This document shows positions 49,172 through 58,887 of a DNA stretch of 64,000 bases, piece after piece. The DNA comes from an uncultured Geobacter sp. (GTDB lineage: Bacteria > Desulfobacterota > Desulfuromonadia > Geobacterales > Geobacteraceae), in assembly GCA_903925075.1 (NCBI GenBank), contig CAIYDQ010000147.1, positions 1-64,000 of the forward strand, given 5' to 3'. Position numbers and translations under genes: made by a program. The first letter of the stretch is position 1; each line of letters starts with the position of its first letter. The notes below the pieces were generated by a model. The model saw nothing but the letters and a program-made list of their open reading frames with translations, ran no database searches and was not told the origin of the DNA.

Positions 49172-50665
49172 ATGGCTCTTGAGGGGAGCGCATGCGCGGC
49201 GACGCTCTTGTACGTCGAGGACGAAGAGATCACCAGGACCACGGTCTGCACCCTTTTGGCCAGGAAATTCCCGGAACTCTCCATTCGCGCCGCCGCCGAC
49301 GGGGAAGAGGGGCTCAGGCTTTTTTGCGAGATCGCCCCGGATCTGGTGGTGACCGACATCAGGATGCCGGTGATGAACGGCATCGAGATGTCCAAGCGCA
49401 TCATGGCGATCCGGGGAGGGGTGCCGATCATCGTCACCAGCGCCCACTCGGACACCGAGTACCTGATCGAGTGCATCGAGAGCGGCATCACCCATTACGT
49501 GATCAAGCCGATCAACATGGCGAAGCTGTTCGCGGCGGTGGAGAGCGCTTTGGCCTCCCACAGGCTGAAGCGGGAGCTGCAGGAGCAACAGGCCTTCGTG
49601 CGCAAGCTTTCCCGGGCGGTGGAGCAGAGCGCGAACGGGGTGGCGATCACCGATCCTTGCGGCGTGGTCGAATACGTGAACCGCAGCTTCAGCGCGCTTA
49701 CCGGCTATCAGCCGGCGGACGTGCTGGGGCGAAACCTGCGGGAGCTGCAGCGGACCGGGGAGCAGAGCTGGGTTACGGCCGCCGCAGGCTTTGAGTGGCA
49801 CGGCGAGCTGGAGAGCGCGACCAGGGAGGGGGAGCCCTACAGCGAGGCGGTCTCGATCGCGCCGGTGTTGGACGAGCTGGGCGCGGTCGCCAACCTGGTG
49901 GTGACCAAGCAGGACATCACCGAACGCAGAAAGAGCGCCAGGGAAATCGAGTTGTTGAACCAGCGGCTGTCGGCCCACGCCGAAGAGCTGGAGAGCGCCA
50001 ACCGCGACATGGAGGGTTTCAGCTACACGGTTTCCCACGACCTGCGCTCCCCGCTCAGCACCATCAACGGCTATTGCCAGTTGATCCAGGAACTCTACGG
50101 CGCGAGCCTGGACGAGGAGTGCGCCCGGTTCATCCAGGTGATCTACCAGGAGACGGTGACCATGGGAGAACTGATCCGCACGCTGCTCGATTTTTCCCTG
50201 GTGAGCCGCGGCGAGATTTCCCGCAGCCGCGTCGACCTGAGCGAGACGGCGACGACGATCGCGGCGGGCCTGATGCTGCGCGAGCCCGAGCGCCAGGCGA
50301 AGATCGAGATCGCGCCGGGGCTTTCCGCCCACGGTGACCCCGCTCTTTTGCGGGCGGCGCTGGATAACCTCCTTTCCAACGCCTGGAAGTACACGGCCAA
50401 CAAGGAACAGACGCTGATCGAGGTCGGCGCGGAGCCGGACGGCGAAGAGAGCGTCTATTTCGTCAGGGACAACGGCGCCGGCTTCGAGATGGCGCAGGCG
50501 GGGAAGCTGTTCCACGCCTTCCAGCGGCTGCATACGGAACAGGAGTTCAAGGGTTTCGGCATCGGCCTGGCCACCGTGCAGAGGATCGTCCAGCGCCATG
50601 GCGGCCGCATCTGGGCCGAAGGGGAAACGGGCAAGGGGGCGATCTTCCGCTTCACCCTGCCGTGA
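49172..50665 (+). CDS. REC-PAS-histidine kinase
   Basis: A 497-residue protein starting 2 bp after the previous stop. It comprises a receiver (DLVVTDIRMPVMNG), a PAS domain at about 145-260 (GVAITDPCGVVEYVNRSFSA), a HisKA with SHDLRSPLSTING (His about 289), and a HATPase ending GFGIGLATVQRIVQRHGG. No membrane segment is present. Its layout resembles phytochrome-like or Che-associated output kinases. A palindrome with a T-run follows the gene. Confidence 0.9.
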   Translation: MALEGSACAATLLYVEDEEITRTTVCTLLARKFPELSIRAAADGEEGLRLFCEIAPDLVVTDIRMPVMNGIEMSKRIMAIRGGVPIIVTSAHSDTEYLIECIESGITHYVIKPINMAKLFAAVESALASHRLKRELQEQQAFVRKLSRAVEQSANGVAITDPCGVVEYVNRSFSALTGYQPADVLGRNLRELQRTGEQSWVTAAAGFEWHGELESATREGEPYSEAVSIAPVLDELGAVANLVVTKQDITERRKSAREIELLNQRLSAHAEELESANRDMEGFSYTVSHDLRSPLSTINGYCQLIQELYGASLDEECARFIQVIYQETVTMGELIRTLLDFSLVSRGEISRSRVDLSETATTIAAGLMLREPERQAKIEIAPGLSAHGDPALLRAALDNLLSNAWKYTANKEQTLIEVGAEPDGEESVYFVRDNGAGFEMAQAGKLFHAFQRLHTEQEFKGFGIGLATVQRIVQRHGGRIWAEGETGKGAIFRFTLP

Positions 50666-50783
50666 AGCGGAGCGGCTGTTCCTTTGCGGGCGGTTTTGCG
50701 ACACATGAGATAATTTTCGATAACTCTGCAACAAAGTTGAGCAAATTTGGCTTCATGAGACCTGTGATCAGCCAGTTACGGCG

Positions 50784-50814
50784 AAATTCGGCATGCCGAA
50801 TTTTCGGTTTTTTT
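50784..50814 (+). terminator. Perfect 20-bp palindrome followed by T7
   Basis: AAATTCGGCATGCCGAATTT (50784-50803) is self-complementary, and seven Ts follow at 50808-50814. It lies 119 bp after the REC-PAS kinase and should end the che operon transcript. It sits only 38 bp before the next start, so it could also be an attenuator or operator for the sigma-54 regulator. Confidence 0.7.
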
Positions 50815-50851
50815 AATGATGGCGCGGGAGCAGCATTAAGGAGCATTGCCT

Positions 50852-52276
50852 GTGAAGAGCGACAACAAACACCATCAGCGCATACTGCTGGTGGACGACG
50901 AAAAGCAGATTCTGGAGAGCTGCCGCAGCTGCCTTGTCACCAGCGGCTACAAGGACGTGCTGACCGAGGCGGACAGCCGCGAGGTCATGCCGCTTTTGGC
51001 CAGGGAGGAGGTGGCGGCGATCGTGCTCGACATGCGCATGCCGCACCTGACCGGCCTGGAGCTTTTGCCGCAGATCGTCTCGCTGTACCCGCAGATTCCG
51101 GTGATCCTGGCCACCGCCAACAACGACGTGGAAACGGTGGTCAACTGCATCAAGGAGGGGGCCTTCGACTACCTGGTGAAGCCGATCGAGGTGAAGCGCC
51201 TGGTGACCTCGGTCAGAAAGGCGTTGGAGATGCGCAGCCTCTCCAGCGAGCTGTCGGTACTGAAGGAGTACCTGTTCACCGACCGGCTCGACCACCCGGA
51301 GCTCTTCAAGGACATCGTCACCGGCAACAAGAACATGCGGGCGATCTTCCAGTACCTGGAGGTGATCTCCGGCACGCGCCAGCCGGTGACCATCACCGGC
51401 GAGACCGGCACCGGCAAGGAGCGGATAGCGCGGGCCATCCACAACCTGAGCGGCTGCAGCGGCGAATACGTGGCTCTCAACGTGGCGGGGCTGGACGACA
51501 ACATGTTCTCCGACACCCTCTTCGGCCACAAAAAGGGGGCGTTCACCGGGGCCGATCAGACCCGCGACGGCCTGATCACGCGCGCCACCGGGGGGACGCT
51601 GTTTCTGGACGAGATCGGCGACCTGAACGAGATGTCGCAGATCAAGCTGCTGCGTCTGTTGCAGGAACAGGAATACTACCCGGTCGGCTCCGACTTTCTG
51701 AAAAAGAGCGACGCCCGCATCGTGCTCGCCACCAACCGCGACCTGCAGGAGCTGATCAAGCAGGGGAAGTTCCGAAACGACCTCTACTATCGGCTCTGCG
51801 GCCACCGGGTCCATCTCCCGCCCCTGCGCGAGCGGCTGGACGACATCCCGCTGCTGCTCGACCATTTCCTGACGGCCTCGGCGCTGTGTCTCAACAAGAA
51901 AAAACCGACCCCCCCGCCCGAGCTGGCCGTGCTGCTGGCGCTTTACCACTTCCCCGGCAACGTGAGGGAGTTGGAGGCGCTGGTGTTCGACGCGGTGCTC
52001 AGGCACGGCTCGGGGATACTCTCCATGGACACCTTCCGGGCGGTGATCGGGGATCAGCGCGCGAAGGCCAAGGGTGCCGGCGCGGCGCAGGCCTCGGAAG
52101 GCGAAGAACCGCTCTCCGCCATCTTCGGGCACTTCCCCACCATCGACGAGGTCGAGGAGTACATGATCCGCGAGGCGATGAAGATCGCCAAGGGGAACCA
52201 GGGGATGGCCGGCAAGATCCTGGGCATGGGACGACAGACGCTGAATAAGAGGTTGAAGGGGCGGGAGGAGGGCTAA
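50852..52276 (+). CDS. Sigma-54-dependent response regulator
   Basis: A 474-residue NtrC-family regulator starting at a GTG eight bases after AAGGAG; the TTG two codons earlier is badly spaced. The receiver (IVLDMRMPHLTG) is followed by an AAA+ domain with GETGTGKE (about 183), the sigma-54-contacting GAFTGA loop (about 229) and FLDEIGDLNEMSQ. A C-terminal Fis-type HTH (MAGKILGMGRQTLNKRLKG) completes it. It activates genes from -24/-12 promoters; the target is not visible. It is probably paired with the PAS kinase that starts 4 bp downstream. Confidence 0.92.
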   Translation: MKSDNKHHQRILLVDDEKQILESCRSCLVTSGYKDVLTEADSREVMPLLAREEVAAIVLDMRMPHLTGLELLPQIVSLYPQIPVILATANNDVETVVNCIKEGAFDYLVKPIEVKRLVTSVRKALEMRSLSSELSVLKEYLFTDRLDHPELFKDIVTGNKNMRAIFQYLEVISGTRQPVTITGETGTGKERIARAIHNLSGCSGEYVALNVAGLDDNMFSDTLFGHKKGAFTGADQTRDGLITRATGGTLFLDEIGDLNEMSQIKLLRLLQEQEYYPVGSDFLKKSDARIVLATNRDLQELIKQGKFRNDLYYRLCGHRVHLPPLRERLDDIPLLLDHFLTASALCLNKKKPTPPPELAVLLALYHFPGNVRELEALVFDAVLRHGSGILSMDTFRAVIGDQRAKAKGAGAAQASEGEEPLSAIFGHFPTIDEVEEYMIREAMKIAKGNQGMAGKILGMGRQTLNKRLKGREEG

Positions 52277-52279
52277 GAG

Positions 52280-54103
52280 ATGAGGGATGAGCACGCTCCG
52301 GAACATTATGCCGCTCCCCGCTCCTTAGGGCTTAAGATGCCTCTGATGGCCACTCCTCTGCGCCTCTACTCTCTCTTGTTGTGCACGATCTTCCTTTCCG
52401 ACCTGCTGCAATCGTTGTTCCTGCCGCTTAACGGCGCCGGACGGCTGGCCCCGCTGGTCGATGCCGCGATCACCACGCTGTGCGGCGCGCCGCTCCTCTG
52501 GCTGCTGGTGGTGCGGCCGCTGAAAAACGCGGTCAGCGCGGAGAGCCTGCGCATCGAGGCGGTGCGCTCGCAAGTGATCGACGCCCTGATCGAAATTGAC
52601 CTGCAAGGGGTGATCGGATCCTACAACCTTGCCGCCGAAAGGATCTTCGGCTACCCCGCCGCCCAGATGCTGGGACAGTCGGCGGCGCAGCTTTTCGACC
52701 TCGGCGAACAGGGACTGGCCGCCGTAATGGCGGGAGCGTCCGCCTCCGGCCCTGGAGAACCGACGCCGTCGCTTTTGAGGGAGGTTCGCTGCAGACACCG
52801 GGACGGCTGGGAGGTGACGGTCGACCTCTCGGTGATCGAGTTCCCCGCGCCGGGGGACGCGCCCCAATTCCTGCTGATCATGCGCGACATCACCGACCGC
52901 AAAAGGATCGAAGAGGCGCTGCGCGACTCCGAGACGCGCTTTAAGGAGATCTTCCACCAGTCCGAGGAGGCGATCCTCTTTTTCAAGCCCGGCAGCTGCG
53001 TCATCCTCGACGCCAATGAAACCGCGATCAAGCTCTTCGGCTTCACCAAAAATGAGCTGCAAGGCGGCGCCCTGGAGCGGGTGATGGGCGAGGAATTGCC
53101 CGCGCTGGTTGCTGCCGTCAGCGGCATCGGGGCCGGGAGCACCCTGTCGCAGGAATTCCATTGCCGGCGCAAGAATCAGGAGCAGATGGTGGTGGCGGTG
53201 CGCGGCAAGACCATGTTGCTGCAGGAGGTCCCCATAACCTGCTGCACCTTCCGTGATATCACCGAACGCCTCCGCGTCGAGGAGAAGACCCGCGATTTGC
53301 AGGCTCGCCTGATCCAGACCAACAAGATGACCTCGCTGGGACTGCTGGTTTCCGGGGTGGCCCACGAGATCAACAACCCGAACAATTTCATCATGGCCAA
53401 CGCGGAGCTGTTGTCGAGGATCTCGGAGGACAGCCTCAAGGTCTTGAACGAGTACAGCGAGGAGCACCCGGAAAACGGCGAGTTCTACATCGCCGGCATT
53501 CCTTTTCCCGAGCTGGGCAAGCACTCCAGGAAGCTTTTCGACGGCATCGCCGTCGGCTCGCACCGGGTCAACGACATCGTCAACAACCTGAAAGGGTTCG
53601 CGCGCCAGGAACGCAGGCAGGCGATGCGCGAGATCGACGTCAACGAGGTGGCGCGCAGCGCCGTCTCGCTCTTGCATCACGAGCTGATCAGGCACACGGA
53701 CAATTTCCACCTGGATCTGGCTGCAACCGTGCCGCCGGTCACGGGGCACAGCCAGCAACTGGGGCAGGTCATCATCAACCTGTTGATGAACGCCTGCCAG
53801 GCGCTGCCGGAACGGCAAAAGGGGATCTGGCTGTCCACGCGCTACGACGTCGGTCAGCAGATGGTGATGATTTCGGTCCGCGACGAGGGGGTCGGCATGG
53901 CGCGGGAGGACAGCCGCAGGATCATGGAGCCGTTCTTCACCACCAAGCTTGACGACGGCGGCACCGGGCTCGGGCTCTCCATCAGCGACTCCATCGTCAA
54001 GGAGCACGGCGGCTGCCTCGATTATCACACGGAGCCGGGCTTCGGCACCACCTTCGAGGTATGGCTCCCCGCGGCGGAGAAGGAGCAGAAGCCGCAGCCC
54101 TAG
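52280..54103 (+). CDS. Membrane PAS-PAS histidine kinase
   Basis: A 607-residue kinase. Two hydrophobic segments (about 30-50 and 62-78) may anchor it. PAS domains span about 90-215 and 225-340. HisKA carries GVAHEINNPNNF (His about 361), a variant of the H-box common in this group. The HATPase has IINLLMNACQAL and GTGLGLSISDSIVKEHGG. It likely phosphorylates the sigma-54 regulator upstream, with which it forms an operon. Confidence 0.9.
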   Translation: MRDEHAPEHYAAPRSLGLKMPLMATPLRLYSLLLCTIFLSDLLQSLFLPLNGAGRLAPLVDAAITTLCGAPLLWLLVVRPLKNAVSAESLRIEAVRSQVIDALIEIDLQGVIGSYNLAAERIFGYPAAQMLGQSAAQLFDLGEQGLAAVMAGASASGPGEPTPSLLREVRCRHRDGWEVTVDLSVIEFPAPGDAPQFLLIMRDITDRKRIEEALRDSETRFKEIFHQSEEAILFFKPGSCVILDANETAIKLFGFTKNELQGGALERVMGEELPALVAAVSGIGAGSTLSQEFHCRRKNQEQMVVAVRGKTMLLQEVPITCCTFRDITERLRVEEKTRDLQARLIQTNKMTSLGLLVSGVAHEINNPNNFIMANAELLSRISEDSLKVLNEYSEEHPENGEFYIAGIPFPELGKHSRKLFDGIAVGSHRVNDIVNNLKGFARQERRQAMREIDVNEVARSAVSLLHHELIRHTDNFHLDLAATVPPVTGHSQQLGQVIINLLMNACQALPERQKGIWLSTRYDVGQQMVMISVRDEGVGMAREDSRRIMEPFFTTKLDDGGTGLGLSISDSIVKEHGGCLDYHTEPGFGTTFEVWLPAAEKEQKPQP

Positions 54104-54175
54104 CCGCTGTACCGGTCCAGCTCAAACTTTCGTAGTATGGCCCGCAGTTGGCTATCTACGGGTTTACGTGGTTCG

Positions 54176-54244
54176 GTAGGGGCGAATCTTGTATTCGCCC
54201 TTTTCGCTCGCTGGCGCCGGGGCGAACACAAGGTTCGCCCCTAC
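54176..54244. repeat. REP-like palindromic element
   Basis: The 314-bp gap before dusB contains no gene but holds a double palindrome. GGGCGAAT and ATTCGCCC form one hairpin (54180-54200), GGGGCGAAC and GTTCGCCCC the second (54219-54241), and the outer GTAGGGGCGAA and TTCGCCCCTAC pair across the whole 69 bp. This is a known style of dispersed bacterial repeat. Confidence 0.8.
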
Positions 54245-54417
54245 GGCAAGCAACTCACCCGGAGGCGCCGAGGTTTCAACAGCCGCTCGGGCATCGGCCC
54301 TTCGACCGGAAGTTCGCTTCGCCCGCCTCCCCTATCGACGCCAAGTTTTCCCCTTGCCATTTCCAATGCTTGTTGCTAGTATGCTCATTTTTTAGGCAAC
54401 AAAGGAATCGACGTTTT

Positions 54418-55383
54418 ATGCAAAAGACGGTGGCGATCGGCTCGCTCACTTTGAAAAACCGCGTTTTTCTGGCCCCGATGGCGGGGATCACCAATCTGCC
54501 GATGCGCCTGATGGCGCGGGAGCAGGGGGCGGCGCTCACTTTCACGGAGATGGTGAGCGTCAACGGGCTGACCCGCGAGGGGAAAAAGAGCTTCGAACTC
54601 TTGAAGAGCACCCCGGCCGACCGCCCGCTGGGGATGCAGCTTTTCGGCGACGACGCGCAGCTGCTGGCCGAGGCCGCCAGATTGGTGGAGGGGTACGGCG
54701 AGCTGATCGACATCAACATGGGGTGCCCGGTCCGCAAGGTGGTGGGCACCGGCGCCGGCAGCGCGCTGCTCAAGGATCCGCTCAAGGTCGCCGACATCGT
54801 GCGCTGCGTCAGGCGCGCCACCAAGCTCCCTTTCACGGTCAAGATCCGCACCGGCTGGGTCTGCGGCGACGACGCCTTTCTGGAGATCGGCAGGATCGCG
54901 CAGGAGGAAGGGTGCGACGCGGTGACGCTGCATCCCAGGAGCCGCGCCCAGATGTTCGAAGGACGCGCGGATTGGTCGAGGATCGCCGAGTTGAAGCGCG
55001 CCCTGGATATCCCGGTCATCGGCAGCGGCGACCTGTTCAACGCCGACGACGTCGCCGCCATGCTCAAGGAAACCGGTTGCGACGCGGTCATGGTCGCCCG
55101 CGGCGCCATGGGCAATCCCTGGATCTTCCGGGACGCGCTGGCCTTGTTGGCCGGCGGCGAAGCGTCCGCTCCCGGCGCCCGTGAGCGTCTGGCGGTCTGC
55201 CGTCGTCACCTGGCGCTCTTTAGCGAGTTGGAGGGGGAGCGGATCGCCCTGATGGAGATGCGCAAGCATCTCTCCTGGTACGCCAAGGGCCTTCCCGGCG
55301 CCGCCCAGTTTCGCGCGGCGATAAACCGTATCGAGGATTGCGCGGAGCTGGTTCGCGCAATGGAGGAATTTTTTCATGGCTGA
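54418..55383 (+). CDS. dusB: tRNA-dihydrouridine synthase B (NifR3-like)
   Basis: A 321-residue flavoenzyme starting MQKTVAIGSLTLKNRVFLAP. Family motifs are all present: APMAGITNLPMR, IDINMGCPVRKVV with the catalytic Cys near residue 103, VKIRTGW, and VMVARGAMGNPWIF. It reduces uridine to dihydrouridine in the tRNA D-loop using FMN and NADPH. An in-frame extension upstream runs through the REP element and is not plausible. It overlaps the NtrB-like gene by 8 bp, the nifR3-ntrB-ntrC order known from other proteobacteria. Confidence 0.95.
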   Translation: MQKTVAIGSLTLKNRVFLAPMAGITNLPMRLMAREQGAALTFTEMVSVNGLTREGKKSFELLKSTPADRPLGMQLFGDDAQLLAEAARLVEGYGELIDINMGCPVRKVVGTGAGSALLKDPLKVADIVRCVRRATKLPFTVKIRTGWVCGDDAFLEIGRIAQEEGCDAVTLHPRSRAQMFEGRADWSRIAELKRALDIPVIGSGDLFNADDVAAMLKETGCDAVMVARGAMGNPWIFRDALALLAGGEASAPGARERLAVCRRHLALFSELEGERIALMEMRKHLSWYAKGLPGAAQFRAAINRIEDCAELVRAMEEFFHG

Positions 55384-56461
55384 TCCGCTGGAGAGTTACT
55401 ACGCCAACGTGGTCGACAGCGTCGGCGACGGCGTCATCGTGCTGGACAACGCCGGCGTGGTGACGCTGCTCAACCCCGCCGCCGAGGAACTGGCCGGTGT
55501 TTCCCGGCGCCAGGCGAAGGGGGGGCGCTTCGACGACATCTTCAAGGGGGAGGCGGCGCTGATCGACATGGTCGCCAAGACGGTCGCCACCGGGATGTCC
55601 GTGTCGGACCACGAGAACATCGTCCTGAAAAGAGGTGGCCGGCTGACGCCGGTGGGGGCCAGCACCTCGCCGCTCTTGAGCTCGGAGGGGGAGCGGATCG
55701 GCACCATATTGCTTTTGCGCGACCTCACCAACGTGAGAGAGCTGGAGGAGGCTGTCAGGCAGGCGGACCGCCTCTCCTCCCTGGGGGCTCTGGCGGCCGG
55801 GCTTGCCCACGAGATCAAGAACCCGCTGGGCGGCATCAAGGGCGCCGCCCAACTGCTGGAGATGGAGTTTCCCGAGAACGAGGAGCTGCGCGAGTACATA
55901 CGGGTGATGCTGAAGGAGGTGCAGCGGGTAAACCTGATCGTGGAGGAGTTGCTGGCGCTGGCCTCCCCCGGGCGGTTGAAGCTCGGCAAGGTCAACCTGC
56001 ACCGGGTTCTTACCGACATCGTGTTGCTGCAAAGGCGCGCCACCGACGGCATGGAAATCAGCTTCGGCCAGTATTTCGATCTGAGCATCCCGCCGATTTT
56101 GGCCGACGAGTCGCTCTTGACCCAGCTCTTTTTGAACCTGATCAAGAACGCCATGGAGGCGGTCGGGGTAGGAGGTGCGGTGAAGGTGACCAGCCGGGTG
56201 TGGGCGGATTACAGCATGACCCAAAAAGGGGAGAGGCGCGCCCGCATGGTCGCCATCGACATCGCCGACAACGGTCCGGGGATCGCGGCGGACGTGTTGG
56301 ACCATCTGTTCACCCCGTTTTTCACCACCAAGTCGAAGGGGACCGGCCTGGGCCTGGCCATCTGCCAAAAGATCGTCTCCGAGCATCGGGGGATGATCAA
56401 AGTGGATTCCGAGATCGGCCGCGGCACCGTTTTCACGGTGATGCTGCCGTTGATCCAATAA
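55376..56461 (+). CDS. NtrB-like PAS histidine kinase
   Basis: A 361-residue soluble kinase. The PAS domain (GDGVIVLDNAGVVTLLNPAA) is followed by HisKA with AHEIKNPLGGIKGAAQLLE (His about 145), the characteristic NtrB sequence, and a HATPase with FLNLIKNAMEA and GTGLGLAICQKIVSEHRG. It should phosphorylate the NtrC-like regulator at 56575. Whether it senses nitrogen through PII cannot be told from sequence. Confidence 0.92.
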   Translation: MADPLESYYANVVDSVGDGVIVLDNAGVVTLLNPAAEELAGVSRRQAKGGRFDDIFKGEAALIDMVAKTVATGMSVSDHENIVLKRGGRLTPVGASTSPLLSSEGERIGTILLLRDLTNVRELEEAVRQADRLSSLGALAAGLAHEIKNPLGGIKGAAQLLEMEFPENEELREYIRVMLKEVQRVNLIVEELLALASPGRLKLGKVNLHRVLTDIVLLQRRATDGMEISFGQYFDLSIPPILADESLLTQLFLNLIKNAMEAVGVGGAVKVTSRVWADYSMTQKGERRARMVAIDIADNGPGIAADVLDHLFTPFFTTKSKGTGLGLAICQKIVSEHRGMIKVDSEIGRGTVFTVMLPLIQ

Positions 56462-56470
56462 GGCGAAGAA

Positions 56471-56555
56471 GGTTCTACGTTCTACGTTTTATCAGTCGGA
56501 TCGGTCGGATCGGACCGATCGGTCGGATCCAAAGTAGAACGTAGAACGTAGAACC
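56471..56555. repeat. Nested inverted repeat between kinase and regulator genes
   Basis: GGTTCTACGTTCTAC (56471-56485) and GTAGAACGTAGAACC (56541-56555) are perfectly complementary. The right side has a third GTAGAAC copy. The interior holds GGATCGGTC-type tandem and inverted copies. The whole can fold into one long hairpin and lies within the operon, 20 bp before the regulator start. Confidence 0.85.
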
Positions 56556-56574
56556 GATCATATGGGAGCCATAC

Positions 56575-58011
56575 ATGTCGATTAACAACATTCTGGTGGC
56601 GGACGACGAAGAGAGCATGCGCTGGGTCCTGTCGAAGGCCTTGCGAAAGAAGGGCTTCAACGTGGAACTGGCGCGCGACGGCGACGAGGCGCTCAGGATG
56701 ATCAAGGAGAACGCCTACGACCTGGCGATCCTCGACATCAAGATGCCGGGCGTTACCGGGCTCGACCTTTTGGACCGCATCAAGGAGGAGCGCAGCGAGC
56801 TGTTCGTGGTGATCATGACCGCCGAGGCGAGCATGAAAAACGCGGTCGAGGCGATGAAGCGCGGCGCCTACGATTACCTGACCAAGCCCTTCGACCTGGG
56901 GGTGATCGACGCGGTGGTCGAGAAGGTGAGCCGGGCGCGGGAGATGACCTCGCAGGTCTCGCTCCTGAAGGAGGAACTGAAGGACCGCTACCAGTTGGAG
57001 AAGACCATCATCGGCAACTCCGCGGCCATGAGGGAGATCTACAAGACCATCGGCAAGGTGGCGCCGAGCGACGTCACCGTGCTGGTGCAGGGGGAGTCGG
57101 GCACCGGCAAGGAGCTGATCGCCCGCGCCATCCACTACAACTCGAAAAGACTGGGGAAGCCCTTCGTGCCGCTGAACTGCGCGGCCATCCCCAAGGAGCT
57201 TTTGGAGAGCGAGCTGTTCGGCTTCGAAAAAGGCGCCTTCACCGGCGCGACCGAGCGCAAGCTGGGCAAGTTCGAGCAGGCCAACGGCGGCACCATCTTC
57301 CTGGACGAGATCGGCGACATGCCCTTCGACCTGCAGGCCAAGATTCTCAGGGTGCTGCAGGAGCGGGAGATCACCAGGACCGGCGGCAACCAGAGCATTC
57401 AGGTGGACGTCAGGGTGGTGGCCGCCACCAACCAGGATCTGGAGGAGAGCGTCCGCAAGAAGCAGTTCAGGGAGGATCTCTACTATCGGCTGAACGTGAT
57501 CCCGATCCAGCTGGTGCCGCTTCGGGAGCGCAGCGAGGACGTGCCGCTTTTGGTCGACTACTTCAGGACCAAGATCTGCTCGGAGCTGGAGGTGCCGCTC
57601 AAGCGCTGCTCCGCCGACGCCATGAAGCTCCTTACCGGCTACAGTTGGCCCGGCAACATCCGCGAACTGGAAAACACCATCAAGCGGGCGGTGATCCTCT
57701 CTCCCGATCCGCTGCTGGTGGTCGGCGACTTCCCCGGGCTCAGCAGCCGGGAAGGGGAGGGGAAGGGCGAGGATCTCTCCCTGGAGGGGATCGTGGACCT
57801 GAAGCTGCGCGGCAGCTTCACCAATATGGAGCGCATGGAGAGCGGGGACGTCTACGCCATGGTGCTGGAGCAGGTCGAGCGGCCGTTGATCAGGTTCGTG
57901 CTGGAAAAAACCCGCGGCAATCAGGTCCGGGCCGCCGACATCCTCGGCATCAACCGCAATACGCTCAGAAAGAAGATCACGGAACTCGGCATCGAACTTA
58001 GGAAGGAATAA
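56575..58011 (+). CDS. NtrC-like sigma-54-dependent response regulator
   Basis: A 478-residue regulator: receiver ([14 protein letters not shown]), AAA+ domain with [22 protein letters not shown] (GAFTGA at about 221) and [15 protein letters not shown], and a Fis-type HTH at the C-terminus ([18 protein letters not shown]). It activates sigma-54 promoters when phosphorylated by the adjacent kinase. The start follows a long hairpin repeat by 20 bp, with a poor ribosome site. Confidence 0.93.
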   Translation: MSINNILVADDEESMRWVLSKALRKKGFNVELARDGDEALRMIKENAYDLAILDIKMPGVTGLDLLDRIKEERSELFVVIMTAEASMKNAVEAMKRGAYDYLTKPFDLGVIDAVVEKVSRAREMTSQVSLLKEELKDRYQLEKTIIGNSAAMREIYKTIGKVAPSDVTVLVQGESGTGKELIARAIHYNSKRLGKPFVPLNCAAIPKELLESELFGFEKGAFTGATERKLGKFEQANGGTIFLDEIGDMPFDLQAKILRVLQEREITRTGGNQSIQVDVRVVAATNQDLEESVRKKQFREDLYYRLNVIPIQLVPLRERSEDVPLLVDYFRTKICSELEVPLKRCSADAMKLLTGYSWPGNIRELENTIKRAVILSPDPLLVVGDFPGLSSREGEGKGEDLSLEGIVDLKLRGSFTNMERMESGDVYAMVLEQVERPLIRFVLEKTRGNQVRAADILGINRNTLRKKITELGIELRKE

Positions 58012-58024
58012 CACCAAAAGCGAT

Positions 58025-58168
58025 CTAGCCACAAAAAGGCGCAAAAATCACAAAAGGTGAGTCAGATTCAAAATCAATCTGATTCGGGGAACCAAGCTTT
58101 CTAGCCACAAAAAGGCGCAAAAAGCACAAAAGGTGAGTCAGGTTCAAAATCAATCTGATTCGGGGAAC
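58025..58168. repeat. Two 68-bp direct repeats with internal hairpin
   Basis: Units at 58025-58092 and 58101-58168 are the same length and differ at only two positions. Each starts CTAGCCACAAAAAGGCGC and contains a TCAGATT/AATCTGA hairpin (a GT wobble in unit 2). A related ACAAAA-rich segment appears inverted at about 58,260-58,300. The 311-bp gap 58,012-58,322 holds no gene. Confidence 0.85.
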
Positions 58169-58322
58169 TGCAAAACTAAACAACATGGGGACCTGCTTAA
58201 AGATTCCGATTGGTTTTCCCCGGCTTGTCAGGTTTTAAGTCTGGAAGGTTGTGGTTTAGCTTCACTTTTTGTGTATTTTGTGCTTTTTTGTGGCAAGAAA
58301 GCTTTTAAGGGAGGTGGCGCTG

Positions 58323-58877
58323 ATGGAGAAGTTTTTTTTGCATAGGGATAGTGCGCAACTGGTGGTGGTGGACGTGCAGGAGCGGCTTTGCCGCGCCATG
58401 GATGCACGGGTGCTGGAGGGGCTGGTCGGCAACATCTCCATCTTGATGGAGACGGCGGCGGAACTGGGCCTGCCGACCATCGCCACCGAACAGTACGTGA
58501 GGGGGCTCGGCGAGACGGTGCCGCAGCTGAAGGAAAAGCTCACCGCCCCTTGCCTGGAAAAGATGACCTTTAGTTGCTGCGGGGGCGAGGGGTTCATGGA
58601 GACGCTGGAGGCTAGCGGACGCCGACAGGTTATCTTGACGGGGATGGAGTCGCATGTCTGCGTGCTGCAGACGGCGCTGGATCTGCTCGCCAACGGCTAC
58701 GTGGTGCACCTGGTCTGCGACGCGGTGATGAGCCGGCGCAAGGAAAATTGGAAGACGGCCCTGAAAACCATGACGGCGGCGGGCGCGGTGCTGACCTCGA
58801 CGGAATCGGCGGTCTTTCAACTGCTGCGGGTGGCGGGCACCGAAGAATTCAAGAAACTCTCCAAGCTGGTCAAATAA
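58323..58877 (+). CDS. Isochorismatase-family hydrolase
   Basis: A 184-residue protein from the ATG seven bases after GGGAGG. The cysteine-hydrolase triad is visible: Asp17 (LVVVDVQERL), Lys80 and Cys113 (TGMESHVCVLQTALDL). YcaC-like members of this family hydrolyse small amides or ethers of unknown nature. It appears to be a single gene; the convergent REC-PilZ gene ends 10 bp away. Confidence 0.88.
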   Translation: MEKFFLHRDSAQLVVVDVQERLCRAMDARVLEGLVGNISILMETAAELGLPTIATEQYVRGLGETVPQLKEKLTAPCLEKMTFSCCGGEGFMETLEASGRRQVILTGMESHVCVLQTALDLLANGYVVHLVCDAVMSRRKENWKTALKTMTAAGAVLTSTESAVFQLLRVAGTEEFKKLSKLVK

Positions 58878-58887
58878 GCGTCGCCGT

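Noticed and set aside
54148-54417. Upstream extension of dusB by 90 codons
   Set aside because: It reads through the REP-like palindrome and a Pro/Arg-rich stretch. The ATG at 54418 matches the family start.
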